Assembly: GCA_959347315.1 (NCBI GenBank)
Contig: OY365810.1
Coordinates: forward strand, 21,481,835 to 21,545,834
Length of the DNA stretch: 64,000 nucleotides
Reading direction: 5' to 3'
Source: Bimastos eiseni
Taxonomy: Eukaryota; Annelida; Clitellata; Crassiclitellata; Lumbricidae
Under the pieces are notes generated by a model. That model made no database searches. It had not been told where the DNA came from and saw nothing but the letters and a program-made list of their open reading frames with translations. Within the stretch, counting starts at the first letter, position 1; each line of letters starts with the position of its first letter. Both the position numbers and the translations under genes were made by a program. Shown in pieces: positions 1 through 10,785 of the stretch.

Positions 1-599
1 AACATAAACAGAAGTTCCATGATTACCGTCAAATGAACTAGGTAATAGTCAGTGATAGCAAACACGAAAAAATCAATAATTATTGGAGATTTATTTATAT
101 ATTCTAATCGAAGAGTATGTCATAAATTTGAAAAGAGGCTGGTAGCCTAATGCCTGGTAGGCTATATAAAGGATTTTTGTTTTTTTCAGAGGCCTACACT
201 TCCCAGATCTTGAAAAGTTGCTGATGAGTTACCAGTTAAGTTATATTATTTGCAACTAACCTGGGTGTCAACATGACACTGATTCCACTCTAGTAGGCCA
301 GATATGAATCGGAAAGAAAACAGTATTGTTAAAGATACTATAAGGATATCCTGATACATACATGCCAATCATGATCCAAAGGTCACTGAAACTGTGCATA
401 GGGTCCAGTATGTTAATTTTTTAAAGAAAAGGAATGTTAAAGTTTTACCCTGATAGATGCACTCTTGACCCTTTAATGACTGGGATGTACTAAAGTGTAA
501 GGCATAATCAATAACACTGGTGTTAAAGGGTTAATTATAGCATTAGGTAATTAAGCCAATTAAGGTAATTAAGACATAGGGATACACTACCAGCCTAAA
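1..599. other. AT-rich DNA upstream of the visible YKT6 exons
   Basis: No coding exon, SINE or tandem repeat is recognised here. The upstream YKT6 exons, which encode the longin domain, were looked for by the residues expected just before the Asp-Pro that opens the first visible exon. They were not found, so this stretch is most likely YKT6 intron, with the 5' part of the gene to the left of the window. Confidence 0.5.
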
Positions 600-1110
600 T
601 ACCTTGGCTTATTCTCCACCACCCAGCCAACTCACTCTACCCAATCATCCTCCTGTCTCAGAGTCTTTCTCCACTCCAAGTCACTTCTCAACTAAGTTCT
701 CCAACTGAGCCATATCCAATGCTGCAACACCTCTTTGGAACAATCTGCCTCCTGAATTCGGCACTTTTCCGCTCATCACTGTCTATCACCCACCATCCTC
801 TTTCACAGACTTCTCTATCCATCACCCCTCGTGCTTTCCACTTGAAACTTTACTCTCACCTATTGAAAAACTCTTACACAGATTCACCTAAGCATCCACT
901 TTCCAATTTTTGACCAAACGATACCTGTCTTAATAGCTACTCTGCCTCCTCTGATCCTCTGGAAACCAGACTGACCTCTCTCGGACTAACCTTTGGACAG
1001 TCCCTCTTATTCAATGCACTACTAGTGAATAAGCTGGTGCCCTGTCCTCGGCTTTCATGTGGTGCTGTAGAAGCTTGAAGATAGCGATTGTGATTACGAT
1101 TTTAATGTTG
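600..1110 (+). mobile_element. 3' end of a non-LTR retrotransposon (LINE family A), decayed
   Basis: Around 723-776 one frame reads AATPLWNNLPPEFGTFPL. This resembles the block A-x-x-x-W-N-x-L-P near the C-terminus of many CR1/L2/Jockey-type reverse transcriptases. The matching downstream block (SPRAFHLKLYSHLL, compare S-F-K-x-x-L-K-T-H-L) sits in another frame at about 825-868, so the copy is frameshifted. A 3' tail follows at about 1025-1110, containing AATAAGCTGGTGCCCTG, a GGCTTTC block and a final GATTACGATT. The same tail recurs at 1462-1545 and 23200-23290. The family assignment is by motif only. The copy lies in probable YKT6 intron, in the same orientation as the gene. Confidence 0.7.
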
Positions 1111-1158
1111 GTGTGATGATTGTAGCATGTTGTTATATGTCATGCTTATCATTTGCAG

Positions 1159-2263
1159 GACCCAAAGTCAGTAGACGCATTAACTAAACTTCAGAGTGAT
1201 GTTGATGAAACAAAAGCAGTTCTGGTGAGTGGGATCAATTGAATTCTTTTGGTGTTTCTTTTACTATGATCTAAGAAGAATAGCCCATTAAGAAAAGTTG
1301 ACATGGTGCTCTTTAGTTGTCGATGCTAGATGGAAGCCAGAAATATGTTGCTACTTCATTTCAGCTGCTAGTCTCATTGCTTTGACTGGTCTGTTACAAT
1401 TTTTAGTTGATGACATTGCAAAGAGTGTTCTACTGGATTCTCGTGCTTTTAAATGGTGCTCTCAGTGCTCATGAATAAGCTGGTTCCCTGCACTTGGCTT
1501 TCGAGCAGTACCATCACATTTTAAAGATTATGATCATGATTGAAAATTAACTGTTGCAAACAGTCTTTTGCTTGTTGCATCATGCAACAGAATTTTTGTA
1601 TGATGGGTCTGCAACCTATGCATTCTTTTCCTTTCTTTTACCAGTTCAGTCTGACTCTATGATTGCTGCATAGTTCAAGTTTAGTGTGTATATGTATTCA
1701 GGACACTCTGCCTTGAATGAAAGTGTGTTTGGAGGCTGTTTACTTGTCTTTTCTGTAGCATAACACTCTTGAAGTGATGTTAGACAGAGGCGAGAAGCTG
1801 GATGACATGGTCGCTCAATCGGAAGAACTGACTTTACAAGCAAAGGCATTCTACTTAACGGTAACTGATTCAATTCGAAACAGTTCTAATTGAGATGCTT
1901 TTCATCATTGCACTTAAAACATGTGTAATAGCACATATAATGGAATTACTCAGAAACTATAAGCTAACATACATGATCTAATGCAAATGTATTTGATTAT
2001 GCCCTAATAAATGTAAAGGTTAAGGCTTGTTGACATGCTTGTATTATACTGTGCAGATTATGAGGCTTTAAGGATATTTTGGCTTTTAAAGGCCTACCAT
2101 TATAGTATGGGTACCGGATGCAGGTATTGATTAACTATTTTTAATACCTTAAGTAGCTGGTTTTGAGCAATTAATCAGAATTATTAACTAATAGTAAACT
2201 ATCTGTTTTATTTTTTGTGTTTGATAGGCTAAGAAGACAAAACAGTGTTGTGTGGTACTGTAA
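1159..2263 (+). CDS. YKT6: YKT6 v-SNARE, C-terminal part (three exons; gene continues to the left)
   Basis: YKT6 is a lipid-anchored R-SNARE acting in ER-Golgi, endosomal and autophagosome fusion. Three phase-0 exons are visible: 1159-1224 (22 codons, from DPKSVDALTKLQ to DETKAVL), 1759-1860 (34 codons, HNTLEVMLDRGEKLDDMV to FYLT) and 2228-2263 (11 codons and TAA). All acceptors end in AG and both donors are GT (GTGAGT, GTAACT). Joined, they give the whole R-SNARE motif. The zero-layer arginine lies in LDRGEKLDD, as in vertebrate YKT6. The C-terminus is KKTKQCCVVL: the first Cys is the expected palmitoylation site and C-V-V-L is the CaaX prenylation box. The N-terminal longin domain is missing, because its exons lie outside the window. 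Intron 1 carries a LINE-tail copy. Identification is secure; only the extent of the gene is incomplete. Confidence 0.93.
1462..1545 (+). mobile_element. LINE family A 3' tail fragment inside a YKT6 intron
   Basis: The block GAATAAGCTGGTTCCCTGC, then CTTGGCTTTCG, then GATTATGATCATGATTG repeats the tail at 1025-1110 and at 23200-23290 with scattered substitutions. No coding remnant precedes it. It probably came from a strongly 5'-truncated insertion. Confidence 0.6.
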
Positions 2264-4844
2264 ATACCAACTTGCCAGAATTAGTGATAATTTCTTTTCT
2301 TTTACTGTTGTCTACCTAAAAGTCTTATTGATCTCGTTTTTTGGAGTGTGCTGATCATGATAATATTTATCTTTCTGTCAAGAGGTTTTTATAGAAAGGC
2401 TAGTATTTTAAATGCATTACTAAAGTATTAAAAAAAACTGACTTGACAGCCAAGGTTTTAGTCATTGGTGCTGCTGAAAATAAGATTCTGTAATACACTG
2501 CATGGCTAATCTGGCAATCACCATATACACTGTTACTAATTGTTGTTGTTTTTGCTGTTGCTGCTGGCTGTTTTTTTCTATAGTCTGCTTTAGTTCAGAT
2601 CCTAATGATTGTGTGAAATTAATAATGAGTTCATCTGTGAAAATGAACCAAACAAACATGGTAGAAGAAGTTACCTTATATAGTTGTTGAAGTGCCGTTG
2701 CTAGTCAGTCTTTACCTCAGATTATGGATGCAGTTTATTTCATTAAAGAAAGTTCAGCATGGCCCACTTACATGTAATATATTATTCTTGACGTATTAGT
2801 ATTTATTTAGAATATCTTTAACTTGAAAAGCTGCAAAAGTGTGAAAACCATGAAATATTTGGTTTTCGAAACTTTCATTTGAAGGTACAAAGAGGATTAA
2901 ATTCGGATAATTTTCTAACTTTGGAATTACTACCAATTAAATTGTATGTGTTCTTCTGTCCAACTGTAAACCCTTCAGTCATTTAATTCCTATGAATAGG
3001 ACTTGCATCTGCATTTCTGAGTCAACATATCCACGATATCCAGTAAATGTTTTTGTGTGAATTAATTAAAAATAAATACAGTGCTCATTTGCATAGGCTT
3101 CATCAATATCTTTGTAGCGCTTGATACATGTGTAAGTTTAAGACTGTATGTGTGGACTTCAGCTGATGTGGAGAGGGATTTAAACTGTTCAGCTCTTCTG
3201 TTCAACTTGTATGTGCACTTATCCACAACTGACATGAGCAATACTTTGAATTGCATACCATTGTGATGCCGACAAATTACAACTTTTATTAGAAGATAAA
3301 AAGGCAAAGCAATTTGAAAGTATCTTATATGTTGAAACTTTGGTAGTAATAGACTGTAAACTATTGCAAAATCAAAATCTCCTTTATAGTACCTCTCACG
3401 TTCAGTTTGACTGAAATCAAGCATAGACTTGATTGTTTTCTTGTATTGACTTCAGTGTAAGTGATTCTGTTTTCTGTTGTCACCCAAAGACCTTATGTGT
3501 ATAGAAATGAATGGACAAGACAACTTTCTGCTAACATTAGAACAGGAAGTCCTAGTGAGGCCTATGAAGAAAGAGCAGCAGCCAATCAGATGAGTCCATT
3601 ATAAATATAAATCTGGCTGCTTTTGAGTGGATTACTTCTGCGATTGTGTGGTTTATAAACGAGAAGAGACTGATCCGCGGACTCGGTGCAATGGTGAACA
3701 CAATGGTCATTTAATATTGTGTTTTTTTGTTTTTTTTTTTCAATGAGATGTGATTTAGTGTCATTTGAGGTGTTCAGAACGGTTTACCTAATCTGTTGGT
3801 GTTTGTTAATGCCGTCCGTGAGGGTTATATTGGTTTATGTCCATGATTTTGGACAGTATTTTAAAACTATAAAAATTATCAGCATAAGTCCACGTCCATT
3901 GTTAGGCATCCTATTTGTAGACTGTGTGGCTTTATATCGCGTGCATGGTCAATGTGGCTTCAACTAATTGACGTCTGATTCGATTACATGGCGTTATGAG
4001 CACCGCCAATGCCTGGCAGTGCTTTGCAACATGTGCCTTGACTTGTATCATCATAGTATAGGCTTCTGCCATATGATACACAATTAGTCAGTTGTCATTA
4101 CGAGTGTACAAAGTAAAAGGTAGATCACTTAGTCTACTGTTTGATTTATCATTATACACATCAAACATTGATGTCACCTCAACAATTAACCTTCTGATTG
4201 CTGTTTTGATTGTTTCCTAAAAAGGTTGATCTTGTGAATTGTGCTTATAAATGTGACACAGCATTGAAAATGTGGAATATTGCGACGCCAGACATTGAAA
4301 CAGTGTTTATTTGTCCATAACCTAGAATAGCAAACATGTATTGTAGGGAACTCATAAACTGCTTTTTTTTTATTTACAGAAAATTGCAGAGTATGATTAA
4401 GGTATTTGAAGCCAATAGAATAGAATAATTTGTGGAATGGAGGATTGAGGTGAAGTCTGTGATTCTACAGCACAAGCGAAGGTATTGAGAATAACTTTAA
4501 GATGGCTTTGGTATAAAATGAATGCATTCAAAACTTGAAGTTCCAGTGGCAGGGTCCGGGGGTGCCATAGGTGCCATGGCATGATGGCACCCTCCCCGAT
4601 TGCTAAGTACACAATTAAAGAATTGATTAAGTTTTAGTTAAGAAAGTCAGCAAACTATTACATTTCCCCTTAAAATTAACCAATTTAACTTATTTTAGTA
4701 TCAACAAGTGAAAATAATTAACGTGTTGGTTTCCTTCGTTTAGCCAAATAAAATACCAAATTTCGATTTCTTTTTCACCAAAGAAAACATAGCTTCCGGT
4801 CTATATTTACAGTTAATGACCGCTAATAATAGATTCACATCATT
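2264..4844. other. YKT6 3' UTR and intergenic DNA
   Basis: The YKT6 3' UTR starts here. A possible polyadenylation signal AATAAA lies at 3071-3076, but none can be proven. A segment of about 30 bases at 3307-3338 (AGCAATTTGAAAGTATCTTA and following) recurs at 8285-8313. No further exon or transposon is recognised. Confidence 0.4.
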
Positions 4845-5245
4845 TAATGTAATGTAATCGAACATTTATATAGCGCCACGTCAAGATACCCACTCAGAAA
4901 CGTTTTCTGTGCTGGCTTTTATGATGCTAGCTGTCATTTCATACAGATGAATTAGGCCTACATCATTTAACAAAACAATGAACAGTAGGCGTAGGCTGAA
5001 AGAGTCGCCAGTCAATCAACAGATTCCCGTCGACATCTGATAAATGACATGGATGTTAGGAGTATCTTTGCTAAGTTTCGTCGAAAGGGTAGGCCTTAAA
5101 GAGCGACGACTGAAGAAATCGCTCGCAATCACGCTTTAATACGATGTCGACTAGCAGTCGGCCACTGGTTGAAAATGAAGATGACGCACGTTCAGATATT
5201 CGTCGAAGTACTAGGAGGACGTCAGGCCACCAATGGTCAGTGGCC
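4845..5245 (-). mobile_element. Dispersed repeat B, copy 1 (LINE-tail repeat)
   Basis: On the minus strand the copy ends with TTTCTGAGTGGGTATCTTG, a GCGCTATATAAATG block and an ATTACATTACATTA tail. This is the same 3' end as the reverse-transcriptase-bearing LINE at 30380-30690 and the fragment at 37485-37560. The roughly 350-bp body matches 26955-27340 (same strand) and 23925-24255 (opposite strand). Shared landmarks include GACGGGAATC, CAGTCGTCGCTC and TGAACGTGCGTC. No open frame survives. Confidence 0.75.
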
Positions 5246-5775
5246 TACTCTTTTGTAGTAACAACCATGCTATAAACGACCTTCAAACTTTACCACATGC
5301 TTCGCAATATACTCTCATAGCATAGATTGCAGAAATTGTAGACTAAATTAGCAGAAAGCGTCTAATACGTTGACTGACATTAAATGAGTAAAATTTACTT
5401 TTCATACCTAAAAATAAAGGTTTGCCGGTTCTCTGTTAAACGCTATCTTTGTGTCTGAATAAGACATTGTCATCTTTCCGACATTAAACACGTTCACTAA
5501 GTGACGCCACGCCCGATACAATGATAGCCAAGGCCTTGATGGTTGATAATGCCACTGACCCAATGCAGGACACTCTCCCCTATATTGCACCGTTGTGACG
5601 TCCTTGAAACTAGATATATTTGTATTTAACCCGGAATCGATCGTTGTATATGTAAATGGTATCTAAGAACTTTTTGAAAAATTAAGACATTTATGCTAAT
5701 TGTTAAGTTAATTGCTTCTAACGCACCAAACTCGGCCGTACCTACGTTGAACAGCAACATATATGTAGGCCTAGG
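5246..5775. other. Unassigned intergenic DNA
   Basis: Apart from short local inverted repeats such as AGGCCAC / GTGGCCT at about 5224-5246, nothing recognisable is seen. No exon-like reading frame bounded by splice signals was found. Confidence 0.4.
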
Positions 5776-5884
5776 GGAACGGATAATTGTCCCCCCCCCC
5801 GGATGATTGTCCCTCCCAACTAGGACAATTGCCATCCCTGGTTAGACCATAAGCTCGCCCAATACATACATACATACATGCATG

Positions 5885-6704
5885 CTTTTTTAGCCAGTCA
5901 TCGATACGCGATACCAATACTTTTTTCTCACCGTAATAATAAATTATAATATTTCTCTTCCACTTATTTGCGACTAAGAAATGGCGAACAATAAATCATC
6001 ACGCTCATAAAATTGGCTCTTGTTGCAATCTACGATCTATGGTGTGAATGGAAGGAATCTAGAAATAGTGAAACGAACGGATATAATTATAGTGTTTTCC
6101 CCTCTACGCACATCCTTGAGTAGTAGAGTCAGTTTGTATTCCTTACGAAACGTTGGAGAGGTGCTCATCTCCTTTTCTAGGCCCTTGAACCGGCAATGGA
6201 CGAATCCCAAGGTACTGGACACGGGGCCAGTTATATCGCAGGACCTGCCGTTTACTTCCCAGCTTACTGCTTGGTGACAGAGGCACTGTGCGCAAACAAC
6301 TTGCCCAGGGTCGTTACACGGTAACACGGAGTCAACAGCATGCTACGCGAGCAAGCGCATTACCGATAGACCATGGTGTAGCACGCTTGAGTAGTACACA
6401 TTTTGTAAATAATAATTTTGATAATAATTTTAGTTATTCTGATTTTTTATGTAAAAATAATTTTTTTAATTATACTGATCTTTGATATGCGAAAATAGTA
6501 GTTGTAATTACACTGCTTTATTGCTTGTAGAATTAACATTGCAATTATACTCCTTTTTCTTTAGCACATGTTTTGTCACTTTTGTGTGAATAAACAGGAA
6601 ACTTTTTCGTCAAAAAGTATTGGCGAAAGTATTGGTATTGCCATACTTTTTTTGATGAAGTATTGGTATCTCAATACTTTTTTCTAGTATTGTTAACAGC
6701 CCTG
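5885..6704 (+). mobile_element. hAT-like MITE, second copy, left end missing
   Basis: The start (TTTTAGCCAGTCATCGATA, then CGATACCAATACTTTTT) matches 21236-21275 inside the complete element at 21113-22091. The end (AGTATTGTTAACAGCCCTG) is identical to that element's right terminus. The left terminus is absent and the copy abuts a CATA microsatellite. No transposase frame is present. Its interior differs from the reference copy and includes a SINE-like stretch at 6285-6390. Confidence 0.65.
6285..6390 (-). mobile_element. Degraded tRNA-derived SINE-like fragment
   Basis: On the minus strand a degraded A-box-like segment (CATGGTCTATCGGTAATGCG) is followed by a decayed B box and the tail motif GACCCTGGGCAAGTTGTTTG. 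That tail parallels GGGACCTTGAGCAAGTCCTT of the better SINE at 59335-59520. It is weaker than the other copies. Confidence 0.4.
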
Positions 6705-6709
6705 ATGCA

Positions 6710-6895
6710 CACATATGTACATACGTACGTGCATGCATATATACATACATACATGCATACTTTCAGGGATACTTACAAGTCTTACATGCATACTCACATG
6801 CACAATTTTGTGCATACTTACATGTGTACTTACGTAAATGTATGCATACATACATACATACATACATACATATACACATAGATTACATACATAAT
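6710..6895. repeat. (CATA/CATG)n microsatellite
   Basis: Degenerate tetranucleotide repeat, largely ACATACATACATGCATAC-type. It starts immediately beyond the right end of the hAT copy. A smaller block of the same repeat borders that copy's left side at 5862-5885. Confidence 0.85.
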
Positions 6896-6990
6896 TATTT
6901 AACTTTTATATGGGGTTGGGCATATGTCCTACCTAAATTCGAGGGTATTGTCCGGGGGCAATTGTCCGGGAGGGCAAATGTCGTACACTC

Positions 6991-7545
6991 GACGTGTCAC
7001 TCGTAGGCCTAAGCCACAGCCGTCATCAGAATTGAGGAAGAGGTTCCTGCAGCGTTGTTTTGAGCAGTAGGCTTCATATACGCCGATATATAAGCGGCTT
7101 TTAACTTTATTTTCATTGTACCACCAAGGAAGAAATCGAATGCTGGCATAATTCAGAATTTGATCTATGCAGGCATTCGAGCACTTCGATCCCTGCTAGT
7201 TTTCATCTGACGATAAGCAGTAGCAGGGAAGTGCTGATTCCTTGCAATTAATTAATTATTAGTAAGTTCCCTTTCAGGGTCTAGAACGGAGCCAATGTCC
7301 ACAGCTTATTTTGGAGCACAAATGGATCCTGTTTTGCGATGATATAATGGACAATTTATTTCTCTACATTTAAACTCAGCCACGTATAGCGACACCTGGC
7401 GTATCTCAAGTGATAGCCTGAGCGTAACACCGTCTGAAATAATCCGCTGGCATAGAATATACATGACAATCTCAATTATTCTTCGATCGAAGCAACGCGG
7501 TTTGGACCTATAAAAGAGGCACGATATAATGCATAGGGCGCTAAT

Positions 7546-7548
<3 letters not shown>
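6991..7548. other. Unassigned intergenic DNA
   Basis: Nothing recognisable was found. Short reading frames here show no family motif. Confidence 0.35.

Positions 7549-7584
<36 letters not shown>
7549..7584. repeat. (TA)n microsatellite
   Basis: About 18 uninterrupted AT dinucleotides. Confidence 0.95.
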
Positions 7585-7589
<5 letters not shown>

Positions 7590-7624
7590 CCTCATGACCA
7601 TCATGATAAAATGATCGTGTAGCA

Positions 7625-7910
7625 ACATGATCATTTGTAAGCCAGCTGAATGGAGGGTGACTAGTCTTATGACCATCATAGTCTTACGCTAGACCAAACT
7701 GCGTACACGTGTAAATATGTACGTTTAGGTCTACATGAATGCAAGCTGATAAAATAGAATCAGTATATGACCATTACAACCATGCAACAGGAATGTACAA
7801 GATCATTTCTGAGGCCAGCAGAATGGAAGCTTCACCATGGCCCAATTGCGCACGATCCGCACATAATACATTGTATAAAAAGCACAGGCCTACGTGAATG
7901 CAATCCTATC
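7625..7910 (+). repeat. Diverged local tandem duplication
   Basis: The segment from GATCATTTGTAAGCCAGCTG to CTACATGAATGCAAGC (about 7630-7745) is echoed at about 7801-7905 by GATCATTTCTGAGGCCAGCA through CTACGTGAATGCAATC. Order is conserved and substitutions are frequent. There is no coding content. Confidence 0.45.
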
Positions 7911-7915
7911 AACTC

Positions 7916-9358
7916 GAATCGATACATTTATGCACAGGCATATATGTGGTTCATTTACTAGTCTATTTATGATCACATAAACATACTTTTGAATCGATTG
8001 CAGGACCTGACTCAACTGGTGATACGCAGATCAGTTAGAAAAGACCTGTTTACACGAGTCATTGCAATGGCGCATTGCTAGCATGGGCCCTGCATGGGAG
8101 CCTACTACAATATACTGACTAATACTGAGACTTATGCTATGGATCTGCAGTGAATGTATTTATAGGTATATAGATACTCCTGCATCAGATAGGCCAATGT
8201 TAGTTGTATTGCCTATTTTTACGTGGAATCAGAACAATATTATTTTCATAAACATTACCCTAGTAGAAGATTATGCAGAGCTAAGCAATTTGAAAGTATT
8301 TTATATGTTGAAATGGGTCAACGATCAGTATGGTGTTACATAAATTATTTCAGGCATTAAAAGATGCCAGTAGCACTTAAGAGTAGCCTACAACGCTCAA
8401 GCAATTGATGAAACAATTGATGTTTAGCTAGTAGGCCCCTATGGCAGAACTCTGTTCGAACAGAAGCAGCCCAATTCATGCATATGCAGCAGATGGACTA
8501 GAATGGACTAGATTCAAGCCTATAGCACGGACTATGATACATAGCTCTAGGCTTAGTGCAAGGCCATGACTTTCGTAAACAGTCCACGTATGAACAAAAT
8601 ATACGTTGTTGACAAAGCAGAATCTCATCAGAAGGTTAGTCGATCAAGTGCATCAAATACTCCAGATTAATAACTATTCTCCCACTTGTTAGGCCACGTA
8701 TAAACAATGTTTAAATAATTTTGCACGCGTATGCGTATTATTATATATGTAGTGTTTAAAATAATGTGGATTCCATGCAGTTTATATGATCAGAATTAAA
8801 ACCCTCTGCTCTTCACAGATATTCATAAACAACGAGTAAATGACTTGTGTAGTTGGCTCATGCAAGTTATTCTCTGGTAGGCCTACAGTAACGCGACTTG
8901 AAACCTGTACTCCGGACCTACTTAATCATGGCTGTACTAAACACTTCAAAGATATACATCGTGTGCTCTGCAAACATTTAACTGCGAATGCGTTTACGAG
9001 CATTCGCTTCGTCCTGTAGGCCTACCTCTTACAAAGAGCTTGAGTTTAATTCTTAAACAGCGGCTAACTGGGCTAAGTAGGCTGCAGATAAGACCAAACA
9101 TCACTTCCGTTATTGGACTTCAGAGGTAACTTTCGTTTGAGCAGGGAGCTAAATATGAATCGAGTGGCAATGAATCGAAACTACCACCAAATATAAAATG
9201 ATGTAGACGATAGTAAATAAGTCTGTACGTGTAGGCATATATGAATATTATCGTCTGGTCATAAGTGTACCCGTAATCACATAATTACGGCGCTTCTTTA
9301 ATAGACATTCATCAGAGCCACATACAAATAACAACGGCAAATCAAGACTGAACTAATT
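7916..9358. other. Unassigned intergenic DNA
   Basis: No gene, satellite or recognisable transposon. A fragment at 8285-8313 repeats 3307-3338. Two TAGGCCTA palindromes occur at about 8880 and 9019. Confidence 0.35.
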
Positions 9359-9637
9359 GGGTTTCAGGGTCGCGGACAAAAACCCCCTCTGACAAAAATC
9401 ACTCTGACAAAACCCCCTCTGACAAAAATCCTCTGGACAAAAACCACCCAAAATAGGACAAAACCCCTAAGAATTATTTTTTTACTTTTATTACTTAGTA
9501 CTTCCCGTTGATATACAGTCACTCAGATATCGTCGTCTAATAGTTAAATAGTAAATAGTTAATTAGTTCCTTCGTCTTTTTGATGTTAGTGTGGGCCTAT
9601 AATATGTTCGCTGAATGCATTGCTGTGCGTAATTCAT

Positions 9638-10320
9638 GGGTCGCGGATAAACCCACCCCCCTAAGAATAATTTTTGTTACTTTGTTACTTTTATTATTTA
9701 GAAACGTGTGTATACTTTAAAGTCTGAAGTAAAGCATGTGTCATAAATTATGTGTCATTTCAAAGTCTGATGCCGTCACTCAGGTATCGTCGTCCAATAG
9801 TTAAATAGCAAACGGTTAATTTGTTCCTTGGTATTTTTGTTGTTAATGTATGATAGGTCTATGTACACTGAAGGCACCACTGTGCGTTATTCAGGCTATC
9901 TGTGACACGGCTTTTCAGACGCGTCAGGTGAGTCTATGCAGAGCGTATGTATGTTATCTGTTACACGATTTCTTATATAAGTTAGACCAGGGGCGTCAAT
10001 CTCCCTCTAGCTGATAGAGGCAAACAATCTGGTTCCAAATGTCAGGTAGTCAAGATATCTCCCCAAAGGCTCAAAAATACCCCCACCCCTATCTGGACGC
10101 CTCTGAGTTAGACTAATAGTCGTACTGAGTGTCACTTGTAATGTTGTGCAGACTTTGTTAGTAGTGTCAGTTACTATGGTATGGCTTCTAATTGCAGAAG
10201 CTAGTTAGGGCAACAGAGGGGTTTTTGCCCGTGGGGTTAATGTCCTGCCTAAAACAGGTGGGGTTTATGTCAGAGGGTTTGTCAGAAGGGGTTTTGTCAG
10301 GGAGGTTTTTTCCTACACCC
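9638..10320. mobile_element. Inner TIR transposon of the same family, nested in the outer copy
   Basis: It begins GGGTCGCGGATAAACCC and ends TTTTTTCCTACACCC, matching the outer copy's two ends. A perfect 9-bp direct repeat GTAATTCAT flanks it at 9629-9637 and 10321-10329. Its body parallels both halves of the outer copy: the TCGTCGTCCAATAGTTAAAT block on the left, the TTGTGCAGACTTTGTTAGTA block on the right. It carries a further MITE at 9988-10105. No open frame is present. Confidence 0.8.
9988..10105. mobile_element. 118-bp hAT-type MITE nested in the inner transposon
   Basis: Ends CAGGGGCGTC and, on the other strand, CAGAGGCGTC. A perfect 8-bp target duplication AGTTAGAC flanks it at 9980-9987 and 10106-10113. 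The outer transposon's own copy of this region at 10528-10535 has a single AGTTAGAC and no insert, which is a natural empty site. CAG-starting ends with an 8-bp duplication are the hAT signature. Confidence 0.88.
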
Positions 10321-10785
10321 GTAATTCATAGACCCTTTACGCTTAGTCAATTGGTAGCAGGTATGATATTGGTACTGAAGATTTAGATCAAAACATTTAG
10401 CTGACCCGATTTTTCTCTTTGTTTCTGATATATCTGTGATACGGCTTCTTCAGATGCGTCAGGTAAGTGAGTCTTATGCAGAGCCTATATGTGTGTTATC
10501 TGTGACATGCCTTCTTATTTAGGCCTAAGTTAGACTAATGGTCGTACTGAGTGTCATTTGTAGTGTTGTGCAGACTTTATTAATAGTGTCAGTTATTATG
10601 GCAGGGCGTCTAATTAAGTTGCAGAGCTGTAAATAGCTCGTTTGAGCCACTCTAAGAAATGTATGTGACAGATGCTAGTTAGGGCGAGAGGAGGGTTTGT
10701 CCGGAGGTTAATGGCCTGCCTGAAACTGGGGGATTTGTTCAGGGAGTTTTTATCCGGAGGGGTTTTGTCCTACACCCGGGTTTCA

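Larger units (their letters stand above)
5776..6990. mobile_element. Composite TIR-type element with GGACAATTG-like subterminal units
   Basis: The left edge (5776-5837) has three head-to-tail units of the form GGAYAATTGYCC followed by C-runs. The right edge (6910-6990), read on the other strand, has the same kind of units (GACATTTGCCC, GGACAATTGCCC, GGACAATACCC, GGACATATGCCC). That gives a long imperfect inverted repeat. The inside is filled by a hAT MITE copy (5885-6704), which itself contains a SINE-like stretch, and by a CATA microsatellite. The motif GTAGGCCTA lies just outside both edges and could be a 9-bp target duplication. It is, however, a very common motif in this window, so that evidence is weak. 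Confidence 0.45.
9367..10777. mobile_element. Outer TIR transposon (non-autonomous), interrupted by a sister copy
   Basis: Left terminus GGGTCGCGGACAAAAACCCC; right terminus on the other strand GGGTGTAGGACAAAACCCC. It is flanked by the direct repeat GGGTTTCA at 9359-9366 and 10778-10785, taken as the target-site duplication. The original element would be 9367-9637 plus 10330-10777, about 720 bp, with no coding capacity. A shorter element of the same family sits inside at 9638-10320. TIRs beginning GGG with an 8-9 bp duplication suit a Mutator-like or hAT-like family. The superfamily is inferred and not certain. Confidence 0.75.

Noticed and set aside
5767..7010. GTAGGCCTA at both edges of the composite element as a proven 9-bp target duplication
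   Set aside because: The 8-mer TAGGCCTA is so common in this window that a match at both edges carries little weight; kept only as a possibility.
3307..8313. A shared 30-base segment (3307-3338 and 8285-8313) as a regulatory element
   Set aside because: Similarity is too short and isolated to assign a role; likely a fragment of an old dispersed repeat.
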